Shown here one piece after another: positions 15,043 to 23,777 of a stretch of 44,204 nucleotides of DNA. The notes under the pieces were generated by a model. It was not told where the DNA came from, did no database searches, and saw only the letters and a program-made list of their open reading frames with translations. Source of the DNA: Alphaproteobacteria bacterium (GTDB lineage: Bacteria; Pseudomonadota; Alphaproteobacteria; Paracaedibacterales; CAITNM01); NCBI GenBank assembly GCA_947487955.1, contig CANKYV010000013.1, forward strand, positions 1 to 44,204, given 5' to 3'. The translations under genes were made by a program, and so were the position numbers. Position 1 is the first letter of the stretch, and each line of letters starts with the position of its first letter.

Positions 15043-16493
15043 TGATAGATTGGCGCGCAATATTTTTTGTAATTGGCGCTATGATTGCGAGTGTTGCAGG
15101 AATTATGCTAATTCCAATAGCTTATGAGATTTTATTTGAAGATGGTTATGATTGGCAATTCTTTTTAATTCCATTTTTTATCACGAGCAGTACAGGAATA
15201 TTATTAGCTCTTACGAATTACCAAAAAACTCAGATCAAATTAGGTATTCGCGAAGCATTTTTGTTGACATTTTTATCTTGGGCAACATGCAGCTTTTTTT
15301 CAGGGCTGCCATTTTATTGGCTTTATCCCAACTGCACATTCGTTAATGCTTTATTTGAATCAGTTTCTGCTTTAACTACAACGGGATTTCTTACATTCAA
15401 TAATTTAGAATCTCTCCCTAAAAGCCTTATATTGTGGAGAGCTATTCTGCAGTGGTTGGGTGGTATTGGTATTGTTGTGATGGCAATCACTATATTCCCA
15501 GTATTACGCATTGGAGGAATGCAGTTATTCAGAAGCGAATTTTCAGATCGATCTGAAAAAATTCTCCCTAGAGTTTCTCAAATTGCTGCAGGAATTTTAT
15601 ATGCTTACTCTTTATTTACAATTCTTGGATGCGCAAGTCTAAATTTTTGTGGAATGAATACTTTTGATGCATTTTGTCATGCGGCCTCAGCAATTTCTAC
15701 AGGAGGGCTTTCAACAAAAAATATGGGATTAATCACTTTTGATAGCCCTGCTGTAGAAGCAATCCTAATGATTTTAATGATCATCGGAGGAAGCACTTTA
15801 ATGCTATACATTCGCTTATGGCAAGGTGACTATAAAAGCGTTATACGTGATCAGCAACTCAGGGGGTATTTACTTACGCTTGCTTTGGCAAGCATAGGTC
15901 TCAGTATTTGTTTAGCTTTTCAAGGAAAGACATTTCTTGATAGCATACGCATGGGTTGCTTTGTTGCGGTTTCAACCTTAACAACAACTGGATTCGTACT
16001 ATTTAATTATATGGACTTTGGCCCTACAATTACTACTCTAATCTTCTTAATGTCATTTATTGGTGGAAGCACCGGATCTACAGCAGGTGGTATTAAAATT
16101 TTTCGCTTTCAAATTATTGCTACCTTTATTCGCAATCACTTAAAACAGCTGCGACGCCCTCACGGCGTATTTATTCCCATGTATCAAGGACAAAAAATTT
16201 CTGATCACTTAGTAACATCTGTTTTTTCTTTTATAGGATTATACCTCTTAACGGTAGCTGTGCTTTCTGTGTTGCTATCATTAACCGGATTTAATTTTAT
16301 AAATTCATTGTCAGGTGCTGTTGCAAGTGTAGGAAATATAGGCACTGGACTTGGAAAAACGCTAGGACCTACTGGCGATCTAAGCTCTATCCCGCTAGCT
16401 TCAAAAATATTTCTAATGATGGGGATGATTTTAGGACGACTAGAATTATTAACAGCTATTATTTTCTTATCACCAAGCTTCTGGCGTCGCTAA
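15042..16493 (+). CDS. trkH: Trk-type potassium uptake protein TrkH
   Basis: A 483-aa membrane subunit of the Trk K+ transporter. All four pore-loop filters are visible: TTTGF (ALTTTGFLTF), STGG (AISTGGLST), TTTGF (TLTTTGFVLF) and GNIGTG (SVGNIGTGLG). The central GGSTGSTAGGIKIFR and the C-terminal LGRLELLT block are typical. TrkH normally needs the NAD-binding TrkA, which is not in this window. It is coupled to the PmtA-like genes by TAATG overlap, linking ion uptake and lipid methylation in one transcript. Confidence 0.95.
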   Translation: MIDWRAIFFVIGAMIASVAGIMLIPIAYEILFEDGYDWQFFLIPFFITSSTGILLALTNYQKTQIKLGIREAFLLTFLSWATCSFFSGLPFYWLYPNCTFVNALFESVSALTTTGFLTFNNLESLPKSLILWRAILQWLGGIGIVVMAITIFPVLRIGGMQLFRSEFSDRSEKILPRVSQIAAGILYAYSLFTILGCASLNFCGMNTFDAFCHAASAISTGGLSTKNMGLITFDSPAVEAILMILMIIGGSTLMLYIRLWQGDYKSVIRDQQLRGYLLTLALASIGLSICLAFQGKTFLDSIRMGCFVAVSTLTTTGFVLFNYMDFGPTITTLIFLMSFIGGSTGSTAGGIKIFRFQIIATFIRNHLKQLRRPHGVFIPMYQGQKISDHLVTSVFSFIGLYLLTVAVLSVLLSLTGFNFINSLSGAVASVGNIGTGLGKTLGPTGDLSSIPLASKIFLMMGMILGRLELLTAIIFLSPSFWRR

Positions 16494-16561
16494 ATTTTGA
16501 AATTTTATTCAGTTCCTAATAGACTGTAGAATAGTAAAATTTACCTTGGAAAGGTTCTCTA

Positions 16562-17044
16562 ATGCTTCGTAAAGGAATCCCTTCGGACTTTGAAGCCTTA
16601 TATGAGATTTATATGGATCCATCAGTCAATCCCTATTTAAGCTTTGAAATCATGCCGCCTCAGGAATTTAAGCCTATTTTTGACGAGTTAACTCAAGAAA
16701 ATGATCTTTATATTTACGAAATAGAGAGAAAAATTGCTGCCACATGTATCATCAAAAAATTAACTCGTCGCTGTCAACATGTGGCTTTGCTTGGAACACT
16801 TGCTACCCATCCGCATCTACATGGAAAAGGGATTGGAACAAAATTTATGCAAGATATTATAAGGATACTCAAAAAAGAAGGTTTTAAGCGTCTTGAATTG
16901 TCATTTGAAGCCGATAATCTTATAGGAGAAAAATTCTATCATAAACTCGGTTTTAAGCTGGAAGGCACTTTGAAAAATTGGTTTAAGCGAGCACATGATA
17001 CCCACTATGTGGATGAACACATTATGGCTTTATTGTTGGACTAA
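16562..17044 (+). CDS. GNAT-family N-acetyltransferase
   Basis: A 160-aa single-domain GNAT acetyltransferase. The acetyl-CoA-binding motif A is seen in ATHPHLHGKGIGTKFM (Q/R-x-x-G-x-G type, LHGKGIG), followed by the LELSFEADNLIGEKFYHKLG motif B region and FKLEG. The substrate is unknown; relatives act on small amines or on protein N-termini. The start ATG at 16562 has GGAAAGG upstream, and a small ACCTT-GGA-AAGGT hairpin overlaps that Shine-Dalgarno. It stands alone between trkH and 4.5S RNA. Confidence 0.88.
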   Translation: MLRKGIPSDFEALYEIYMDPSVNPYLSFEIMPPQEFKPIFDELTQENDLYIYEIERKIAATCIIKKLTRRCQHVALLGTLATHPHLHGKGIGTKFMQDIIRILKKEGFKRLELSFEADNLIGEKFYHKLGFKLEGTLKNWFKRAHDTHYVDEHIMALLLD

Positions 17045-17132
17045 AATCTAGAATTAGAGAAACACTAAAAAACACTTTTTCTGGTATCTATATTTCATCT
17101 TTTTCTATGTGAACTCGCTCTCTAAAACTAAT

Positions 17133-17162
17133 TTCATTCCCTTTTTAAAAAAACCGTGATAC
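17133..17162 (+). promoter_or_regulatory. Possible promoter of the 4.5S RNA
   Basis: TTCATT (17133-17138), 18 nt, then TGATAC (17157-17162). A start about 7-9 nt later would match the predicted 5' end of the SRP RNA at 17171. The -35 match is poor, so support comes mainly from position. Confidence 0.3.
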
Positions 17163-17170
17163 CTTTCATG

Positions 17171-17261
17171 TGAAGGTTGTCTGGACAAGTGCCGCGCTAA
17201 TTCGGTCAGGTTCGGAAGAAAGCAGCCGTAACGATTGGCACTTGGGTCAGTGCAGCCTTCA
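17171..17261 (+). ncRNA. ffs: Signal recognition particle RNA (4.5S, bacterial small type)
   Basis: The invariant SRP domain IV core is present: GGTCAGGTTCGGAAG (from 17204), then AAAGCAGCC, with the GGAA-type tetraloop and symmetric/asymmetric loops on each side. The flanks pair over the full length: TGAAGG (17171-17176) with CCTTCA (17256-17261), and CAAGTGCC with GGCACTTG nearer the core, giving a single about 91-nt hairpin. The place directly before dnaX is the usual one in alphaproteobacteria. The dnaX ATG lies 15 nt downstream of the predicted 3' end. Confidence 0.95.
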
Positions 17262-17275
17262 TAGATGGAAAAATT

Positions 17276-18811
17276 ATGTCATATCGTGTTTTTGCTCGTA
17301 AATATAGACCACAAAACCTTGAGCAATTAGTTGGTCAAGAAAATTTGGTGAAAAGTTTAAGAAATGCCTTTGATAGCAAAAGTATTCCGCATGCCATTTT
17401 GCTTCATGGAATTCGTGGAGTTGGAAAAACAACAACTGCTCGTATTATCGCAAAGAGCCTGAACTGTTTAGGCGCAAATGGTAAACTTACTCAGCCACAG
17501 GTAATACCTTGCGATGTTTGCCTATCTTGCCAAGGCATTCTAACCGATCGCCATATGGATGTTATTGAAATAGATGCAGCTAGCCATACAGGCGTCGATG
17601 ATATGCGTGAGCTTACTGAATCATCACGTTACAAAGCAATACAAGGACGTTATAAAATTTTCATCATTGATGAAGTACACATGCTATCAAAGTCAGCCTT
17701 TAATGCACTTCTAAAAACTCTGGAAGAACCACCACCTCATGTGAAATTCATTTTTGCAACTACAGAAATTAAGAAAATTCCCGATACAATTTTATCGCGT
17801 TGTATGCGCTTTGATCTGGCAACAATGCAGCCAATAAGAATTATACAACATTTGCAGGATATTTTAGCCCAAGAAAACATAACGGCTGAAGCTGACGCTT
17901 TAGCAATTATTGCTCGCGCAGCCGATGGATCAATGCGAGATGCTCTCAGCTTACTGAACCAAGCGATTATGTTAAGTGGTAGCAGCGTCGTTTCTGCAGC
18001 TATTACACAAACTATGTTAGGACTTAGTAATCGTGATGAGTTATTCAGTATTTTTGAATTACTCTTTCATGGTAATATTGATCAAGCAATTAAGACGTTA
18101 CATACAATTTATGAGAACGGTGGCGATGCCTTATTAATAGCTCAAGATCTTATACATATTTTGTATTGGGTCATTTGCTTGAAAAATACACCATCCTTAG
18201 TAAATGACGCAGCTTGGTCGGAAGCTGATCGTGAAAAAGGCAAGAAATTGGCAAATTTACTGCCCACAAATGTGTTACTGCAAAGCTGGGATTTAATGCA
18301 AAAATCTTACGATGATATCAAGAACAGTTTTCAACCTGCTCAAGCTTTAGATATTGCATTAATGCGCTTAGCATTCGTCAAAGACATTCTAGTAAATCCT
18401 TCTTCATCAAGCTCAGGAAATAGAAACACTCAAATCTCATCATCTTCTTCTACAATGGCATCGATGCCAGTTACATTTGAAGCTATGGCTGATTTGCTAT
18501 TATATGCTAAAGAAGGATTGTTGCATGGGCATATTCTTCATGATGTACATCTGGTCTCTTATACGACTGGTCACTTAGTTTGCGGCCTTGGCATAAGAGC
18601 ACCTAAGAATTTTTCAAAGCTTTTAAAAGATGCTTGCGAGCGTATTACCAAACAATTATGGAAAATTGAAATTGTCCAAGATAATTCCAATCCAACAATT
18701 GCACAAGCTAAAGCTATTGAAAAAGAGACTTTGAAACAACAAGCATTAGATCACCCACTAATCAAAGAAATTTTGCATGTATTTCCCGATGCAAAAGTGA
18801 CAATAAACTAG
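17276..18811 (+). CDS. dnaX: DNA polymerase III subunit gamma/tau
   Basis: The clamp-loader ATPase of the replisome, 511 aa. Walker A is HGIRGVGKTT (44-53). The zinc module uses C64, C79, C82 and C85. DEVHML is Walker B and LEEPPPHVKFIFATTE with SRC is the sensor-1/SRC region. A Ser/Asn-rich linker at about residues 378-398 separates the clamp-loader part from a shortened C-terminal tau domain. I see no obvious slippery run for a programmed gamma frameshift. ybaB follows after 9 nt with a good Shine-Dalgarno (AGGAGA). Confidence 0.96.
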   Translation: MSYRVFARKYRPQNLEQLVGQENLVKSLRNAFDSKSIPHAILLHGIRGVGKTTTARIIAKSLNCLGANGKLTQPQVIPCDVCLSCQGILTDRHMDVIEIDAASHTGVDDMRELTESSRYKAIQGRYKIFIIDEVHMLSKSAFNALLKTLEEPPPHVKFIFATTEIKKIPDTILSRCMRFDLATMQPIRIIQHLQDILAQENITAEADALAIIARAADGSMRDALSLLNQAIMLSGSSVVSAAITQTMLGLSNRDELFSIFELLFHGNIDQAIKTLHTIYENGGDALLIAQDLIHILYWVICLKNTPSLVNDAAWSEADREKGKKLANLLPTNVLLQSWDLMQKSYDDIKNSFQPAQALDIALMRLAFVKDILVNPSSSSSGNRNTQISSSSSTMASMPVTFEAMADLLLYAKEGLLHGHILHDVHLVSYTTGHLVCGLGIRAPKNFSKLLKDACERITKQLWKIEIVQDNSNPTIAQAKAIEKETLKQQALDHPLIKEILHVFPDAKVTIN

Positions 18812-18820
18812 GAGAATTGT

Positions 18821-19141
18821 ATGAAAAATATGAACCAGCTTTTTAAGCAAGCTCAGCAGATGCAACAAAAAATGCAAGAAATTCAAGAAAAAAGCGAAGC
18901 AATTACTCAAGAAGGTACTGCTGGAGGCGGAATGGTGGTAGCAACGGTTAATGGGAAAGGCCAGCTATTACGCATAAAAATTGACCCTTCAATTGTAAAT
19001 AAAGAAGATATTGAAATGTTAGAAGATTTAATTATTGCAGCTTTTAATGATGCAAAAAATAAAATTGATGAAAACATGAACAAAGAAATGTCAAGTATTA
19101 CAGGCGGGTTAAATATCCCCGGGCTAAAACTCCCTTTCTAA
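18821..19141 (+). CDS. ybaB: YbaB/EbfC nucleoid-associated protein
   Basis: A 106-aa small DNA-binding protein of the YbaB/EbfC family, which forms dimers and is nearly always encoded next to dnaX. The N-terminal helix is Gln/Met rich (AQQMQQKMQEIQEK), followed by the conserved GGGMVVATVNGKGQLLRIKI strand block and a C-terminal NIPGLKLPF. The usual next gene, recR, is missing here and rpsD follows instead. The start ATG has AGGAGA 8 nt upstream. Confidence 0.95.
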   Translation: MKNMNQLFKQAQQMQQKMQEIQEKSEAITQEGTAGGGMVVATVNGKGQLLRIKIDPSIVNKEDIEMLEDLIIAAFNDAKNKIDENMNKEMSSITGGLNIPGLKLPF

Positions 19142-19149
19142 GGTTTTTA

Positions 19150-19179
19150 TTGACAAACTCTTTTGTTTCAGGCTAAAAA
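19150..19179 (+). promoter_or_regulatory. Sigma-70-type promoter for rpsD
   Basis: A perfect TTGACA (19150-19155), an 18-nt spacer and TAAAAA (19174-19179) lie just after the ybaB stop and about 45 nt before the rpsD start. It would let rpsD be made independently of dnaX-ybaB. Confidence 0.55.
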
Positions 19180-19223
19180 TGAATACTTTTGATAACTATT
19201 ATTTATAAGGACTTAGGATCTAG

Positions 19224-19838
19224 ATGACTAAGCGAGTTTCCGCCAAACACAAGATTGACCGCAGATTAGGCGTTAATTTATGGGGTAGAGCAAAGAGCCC
19301 ATTTAATTCTCGTAACTATGGACCAGGTCAACACGGTCAGCAACGTAGCAAACCTTCCGATTATGGAGTTCAGCTTCGTGCAAAGCAAAAACTGAAAGGT
19401 TACTATGGAAACATTAGTGAACGTCAGTTTCGTCGTTTCTATCAAGAAGCAATTCGTCGCCGCGGTGACACCTCAGAAAATTTAATTGAATTGCTAGAGC
19501 GTCGTTTAGATGCGGTTGTGTATCGAATGAAATTCGTAGCAACGGTTTTTGCTGCTCGACAAATTGTAAATCATGGACACATAGCAGTTAACGGAAAACG
19601 CGTGAATATTCCTTCATATCTTGTAAAAGATGGTGATGAAATTTCAATTATGCCTAGCATGAGAGAAAATGTTAACGTTCTTGCCGCTGCAGAACTAGCG
19701 GAGCGTGATGTTCCTGAGTATATGGATGTTGATCTAAAAGCTCAAAAAGGAAAATTTGTTCGAGGACCAAAACTTGCAGATGTTCCTTATCCAGTACAAA
19801 TGGAACCTCATCTTGTTATCGAGTTCTATTCTCGTTAA
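19224..19838 (+). CDS. rpsD: 30S ribosomal protein S4
   Basis: A 204-aa primary 16S rRNA-binding protein, usual length. The central [42 protein letters not shown] region is the S4 RNA-binding domain (about residues 90-130). The N-terminus lacks the four-Cys zinc site found in some S4 proteins, so it is the cysteine-free form. It has its own promoter and a strong terminator after it, so it appears monocistronic, unlike the alpha-operon location in gammaproteobacteria. Confidence 0.97.
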   Translation: MTKRVSAKHKIDRRLGVNLWGRAKSPFNSRNYGPGQHGQQRSKPSDYGVQLRAKQKLKGYYGNISERQFRRFYQEAIRRRGDTSENLIELLERRLDAVVYRMKFVATVFAARQIVNHGHIAVNGKRVNIPSYLVKDGDEISIMPSMRENVNVLAAAELAERDVPEYMDVDLKAQKGKFVRGPKLADVPYPVQMEPHLVIEFYSR

Positions 19839-19860
19839 TTCTTTCTTTATGTAGTAATTA

Positions 19861-19884
19861 GGGGGCGAGAGCCCCCATTTTTTT
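19861..19884 (+). terminator. Intrinsic terminator after rpsD
   Basis: GGGGGC-GAGA-GCCCCC, a 6-bp all-GC stem with a tetraloop, followed by A and seven T. It stands out strongly in this AT-rich window and lies between the rpsD stop and the map start. Confidence 0.92.
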
Positions 19885-19898
19885 ATCGGCAGGACATA

Positions 19899-20714
19899 AT
19901 GATTAACCCATCCCACCATGTACACAGTGAACATTGCCATCACGATCATGATACTCATGAAGAAGATCATATTATTATTCACAATGATGCTGATTTTGAA
20001 AGCATGCGGAAGGCTGGGAAGCTTGCATCACAAACTCTTGATTACATCACACCCTTTGTAAAGGCAGGCATATCAACTGAAGAGCTAGATAAGTTATGTC
20101 ATGATTACATCGTAAAGCATAACGCTAAACCTGCACCTCTTGGTTATCGTGGTTATCCAAAATCTATCTGCACCTCTATTAATCACGTAGTTTGTCATGG
20201 CATTCCCTGCTCTAAAAAACTTAAGGATGGAGATATTATCAATATTGACGTGACCGTTATTTTAGACGGTTGGTACGGTGATACCAGTCGTATGTTTTGC
20301 ATAGGCAAAGTTGGTATTCGTGGACGAAAGTTGGTTGATGTTACCTATGAAGCTATGATGCGTGGCATTGAGGTCGTAAAACCAGGCGCTACTCTAGGCG
20401 ATATTGGTCATGCCATTCAAAAGTATGCTGAATTAAATGGTTTTTCAGTTGTGCGTGATTTTTGTGGTCATGGAATCGGGCGTGTTTTTCATTGCGAGCC
20501 TAGTATTGTACATTATGGAAAAACTGGTCATGGTCTTGAGCTTAAAAAAGGTATGTTTTTTACTATAGAGCCTATGATCAATGCAGGTAAGTATGGCATA
20601 AAAGTTCTCGAAGATGGATGGACCGCTGTTACGCGTGATATGTCACTTTCTGCACAATGGGAACACACAATCGGTGTTACAGATACTGGGCACGAAATCT
20701 TTACAGTCAGCTAG
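19899..20714 (+). CDS. map: Methionine aminopeptidase with His-rich N-terminal extension
   Basis: Removes the initiator Met after deformylation. All five metal ligands are in place: D117, D128, H191, E224 and E255. The pita-bread core starts near residue 24 (IIIHNDADFESMRKAG). The first 28 residues are unusual, with ten His and one Cys among many Asp/Glu, likely a metal-binding tail. The ATG at 19899 has AGGA upstream. An internal start is unlikely because the next ATG (residue 36) would cut the core. Type I by length (271 aa) once the tail is allowed for. Confidence 0.95.
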   Translation: MINPSHHVHSEHCHHDHDTHEEDHIIIHNDADFESMRKAGKLASQTLDYITPFVKAGISTEELDKLCHDYIVKHNAKPAPLGYRGYPKSICTSINHVVCHGIPCSKKLKDGDIINIDVTVILDGWYGDTSRMFCIGKVGIRGRKLVDVTYEAMMRGIEVVKPGATLGDIGHAIQKYAELNGFSVVRDFCGHGIGRVFHCEPSIVHYGKTGHGLELKKGMFFTIEPMINAGKYGIKVLEDGWTAVTRDMSLSAQWEHTIGVTDTGHEIFTVS

Positions 20715-20720
20715 TAAGTA

Positions 20721-21293
20721 CTATTCAATTCCATAAAAATCACGTACATGCGCTAAAAATATTGGCTTGAATTCCTTAATCTGTTTTTTTGACCTTTCAC
20801 TAAAATAGTCATATTCAAGAAAATGTAATTTAAAGTATTTCCATGCTCTTCGAGACGTTATAACCTCTGGAATAACAGTTAAAATTAATGTATCTAAATG
20901 ATTTTTGACTGTTACAAGCTTTACCAAACGACGTGAAAAACTATGAGTGAATTCATTCATATGTTTGAAATCTACTTTTTTTTCGTTCAATATTTCAATA
21001 TCTTCGTTAAGATACTCAGAAAAAATTTTCAACTTTCCTAAAGTACACTGTCCATCGTAGATTTTATATTTTTTGCCTTTTTTGCGTACAAAAAAATCGT
21101 AAACTACAACATCTTTTTTTAAAGAAATTGGAATTTCCAAAGATTCTTCATGCATTTTAATCATACATTTTCCAATTTGCCTAACTTGCTCAGCGTTAGG
21201 ACTGTCAATTTCTGACTCAATATTGGAAAGATTACTGGAAAACCCGGCAGGTATAGAAAGAACTATAAATAGCTTGAACAGAATTCTTAGCAT
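20721..21293 (-). CDS. Predicted exported protein of unknown function
   Basis: A 190-aa protein from an ATG at 21293 (AAGG about 9 nt upstream); a TTG at 21323 would add 10 residues. Residues 1-20 (MLRILFKLFIVLSIPAGFSS) look like a signal peptide. The rest is rich in Lys, Phe and Glu, with two cysteines (GKCMIK and GQCTLG) and no membrane segment. I recognise no domain. It is convergent with map (6-bp gap) and lies downstream of the gspE-like gene on the same strand, about 100 bp away, so the two could share a transcript. Confidence 0.7.
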   Translation of the reverse strand: MLRILFKLFIVLSIPAGFSSNLSNIESEIDSPNAEQVRQIGKCMIKMHEESLEIPISLKKDVVVYDFFVRKKGKKYKIYDGQCTLGKLKIFSEYLNEDIEILNEKKVDFKHMNEFTHSFSRRLVKLVTVKNHLDTLILTVIPEVITSRRAWKYFKLHFLEYDYFSERSKKQIKEFKPIFLAHVRDFYGIE

Positions 21294-21397
21294 AAGTCGA
21301 AACCTTACAACAAGACTCTGCAATTATGTTATCAATATAGACGTTAATATTTTGTTAATTTAAGATAATTAAATTACTTTTTTTACTTTTTTTGTAT

Positions 21398-22798
21398 TTA
21401 TGATTTATTTTTTTGATAAAAATTACTTAGCTTAGCGCTGTCTCCACCCTCGCCAACAAGCTGATGCATCCCATCTGTGAAGACCACTAACTCGCCTTCG
21501 GCTTTTCGTCCTTCTGTAACGCGCACCAATTTCTGACTTAAAACAGCTAAAATTTGCCCACTCAACACACTAGAAGAAATACCCAAGTCAATCAAACGCG
21601 CTGGCACAGTAAATGGACATGGTGCGTGAATAGTCGCTAATACTAAATGCCCTGTCATAGATGCACGCAGAGCCATTTTAGCAGTATCTTCATCACGAAT
21701 TTCCCCAATTAACATAATATCAGGATCATGACGCAACATAGATCTAATACCATCAGCAAAACTTACTATTCCATTTTCATGAATTTCTGTTTGCCGTATG
21801 CCGTTAACTCGATATTCAATCGGTTGTTCTAAGGTCATAATATTCTTTTTAAGACAATCACACATTTGCAGTAATGCGTGTAATGTTGTAGTTTTTCCAG
21901 CGCCAGTCGAGCCACAAATTAAAAATAAACCTGATGTTTTCTCTACAAGCTTACTCATTGCATCTATTTGTTTATTGCCAAAGCCTAAACTTTCTAAAGT
22001 TAAAATCTCTCGATTAGTGGGCAGAAGCCTCACTACTAAGCTTTCACCCCACAAACAAGGATGAAAAGAAACACGACAATCGACTTGATTATTATGAATA
22101 TTTAAAACACATCCTCCTGATTGAGAACGTCGCCGTTCAGCAATATCTAAGTGAGATAAAATCTTAAAACGTACCGCCGCTTTGTCAAAAATAGTTTTTT
22201 CAATGTGCTGATATATTAACAATTCACCATGAATACGAAATTTCACTAAAACCATTTGCTCTAGCGGCATAAAGTGAATGTCAGATGCATTTTTAGAAAA
22301 AGCTTCATGCAATAAATTTAAAAAAAGATTTTCAAAGGAGGCATCAAAAGTGTAAACAACAGATTGAATAGATTGTTGTAATGCATGCAATAATGAGTGT
22401 TTATTTGCATGATAAAATACCCATTGGGGGGCTTCATTAAAGAAATGTCGTGTATTCTTTTTCACAAGATCCTGTGTAATAACATTTTCAGGATCTAGCA
22501 TTGCCACATGCAATGCTTCATCCAAACGAAAAGGCACTACATTATAAGATTCACAAAACTCTCTACTCAATTTGGTTATCAAATTAACATCAAGCTGCAA
22601 TGTTTGCAGATCGATATGACGATACCCAGAAATTTGACTTAATAGCTCACCAACCACTGCTGGTGATGCAAATTTTAGATTAATAATAATTTCACTTAAA
22701 AATTCATCATGCTTTTGTTGCTCAATTAAGGCTATATGAAGTTGATCAGAGGTGATCACTCCTTTTTCAAGCAAGCTCTCTTCAAAACGCTCAGACAA
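21398..22798 (-). CDS. GspE/PilB-type secretion ATPase, short form
   Basis: A 466-aa hexameric ATPase of the type II secretion / type IV pilus family. It has an N1-like GspE_N domain (residues 1-140), Walker A GSTGAGKTTT, an Asp box (LEQPIEYRVNGIRQTEI), Walker B DPDIMLIGEIRD and a His box ATIHA. After QKLVR, relatives have a four-Cys zinc insertion and a helical end; here both are absent and a divergent about 35-residue tail follows. The start is TTG at 22798 with weak Shine-Dalgarno support. No gspD, gspF or pseudopilin is near, so the machine it serves is unknown. Confidence 0.85.
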   Translation of the reverse strand: MSERFEESLLEKGVITSDQLHIALIEQQKHDEFLSEIIINLKFASPAVVGELLSQISGYRHIDLQTLQLDVNLITKLSREFCESYNVVPFRLDEALHVAMLDPENVITQDLVKKNTRHFFNEAPQWVFYHANKHSLLHALQQSIQSVVYTFDASFENLFLNLLHEAFSKNASDIHFMPLEQMVLVKFRIHGELLIYQHIEKTIFDKAAVRFKILSHLDIAERRRSQSGGCVLNIHNNQVDCRVSFHPCLWGESLVVRLLPTNREILTLESLGFGNKQIDAMSKLVEKTSGLFLICGSTGAGKTTTLHALLQMCDCLKKNIMTLEQPIEYRVNGIRQTEIHENGIVSFADGIRSMLRHDPDIMLIGEIRDEDTAKMALRASMTGHLVLATIHAPCPFTVPARLIDLGISSSVLSGQILAVLSQKLVRVTEGRKAEGELVVFTDGMHQLVGEGGDSAKLSNFYQKNKS

Positions 22799-22854
22799 TG
22801 GTATATTGATTTACTGGTTCTGAATTGATTATGTATAAAAGGTTTTAAAAATTA

Positions 22855-23769
22855 ATGAATCTAGAACAGCTCATTCACCAATGGCAATTAAGACTAAGTA
22901 TGCTGAATCGCTCTTCTCATACCGTTAAAGCTTATACGCAAGATTTTTTTGATTTCAAAGTTTTTTTTGAAGACTATCACAGCGCGCCATTAACTACCGA
23001 AAATTTTAAAATTGTTACTCCGCAAGACATTCGCGCATGGTTATTGTATCAGCGTAAAAAAGATATCAACGTTAGGTCTTCCGCTCGAGGACTTGCTGGA
23101 TTAAAGAATTTTACGCAGTTTCTTTTGGAACAACAAATCATTGAAGATCATGCTTTCTTTCACACACGATCACCAAAATTACAAAAAACTTTACCTAGAC
23201 CAGTTAGCCCTGAACAAGCTCTAGTAATCAATGATACCATTCAGAATATGAGTAACTGCTTATGGGTAGGCTTGCGAAATCAATCGTTAATGCAGTTATT
23301 ATATTATACCGGCATGCGAATTAGCGAAGCATTGAATCTTAACCAAAATAGCTTACTTGACCCTCAATTTATTACAGTTGTAGGTAAAGGAAAAAAAACT
23401 AGGCAAGTTCCTATTAATGATTTTATTAGAGAAAACTTACTTCGTTATCTAGAGATTCAACCTTTTGCAAATAATTCTAACGCACCACTATTTTACGGAG
23501 AAAAAGGCAAACGCTTGCAAGCAGCTATTGTACAAAAATTATTTCGAGACTTTAGAAGAGCTAATAGTATGCCGGAATCTCTGACTCCTCACGCCCTACG
23601 ACATAGTTGCGCAACACATTTGATGCAATCGTCTCATGATTTACGAGGTATTCAAGAATTATTGGGTCATGCTTCTCTTTCATCAACACAAATCTATACA
23701 CAAATTGACGCAGTTAGCATGATGAATACATATAAAGCTGCTCATCCAAGAGCTAAGAAAAATATTTAA
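22855..23769 (+). CDS. xerC: Tyrosine recombinase XerC
   Basis: A 304-aa site-specific recombinase resolving chromosome dimers at dif. The catalytic set is complete: R155 (TGMRISEAL), K178, H246 and R249 (HALRH), H272 (LLGHASL) and Tyr281 (IYTQID). The N-terminal SAM-like core-binding domain covers about residues 1-100. Size and position next to priA suit the housekeeping XerC rather than a phage or integron integrase. XerD, its partner, is not in the window. It is convergent with priA, 8 bp apart. Confidence 0.92.
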   Translation: MNLEQLIHQWQLRLSMLNRSSHTVKAYTQDFFDFKVFFEDYHSAPLTTENFKIVTPQDIRAWLLYQRKKDINVRSSARGLAGLKNFTQFLLEQQIIEDHAFFHTRSPKLQKTLPRPVSPEQALVINDTIQNMSNCLWVGLRNQSLMQLLYYTGMRISEALNLNQNSLLDPQFITVVGKGKKTRQVPINDFIRENLLRYLEIQPFANNSNAPLFYGEKGKRLQAAIVQKLFRDFRRANSMPESLTPHALRHSCATHLMQSSHDLRGIQELLGHASLSSTQIYTQIDAVSMMNTYKAAHPRAKKNI

Positions 23770-23777
23770 TCTTATTC

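Noticed and set aside
17276-18811. Programmed frameshift in dnaX producing gamma
   Set aside because: No A-AAA-AAG-type slippery run with a following hairpin was seen in the expected region.
22855-23769. Integrase of a mobile element
   Set aside because: Length, catalytic set and place next to priA fit housekeeping XerC; no attachment sites or phage genes are nearby.
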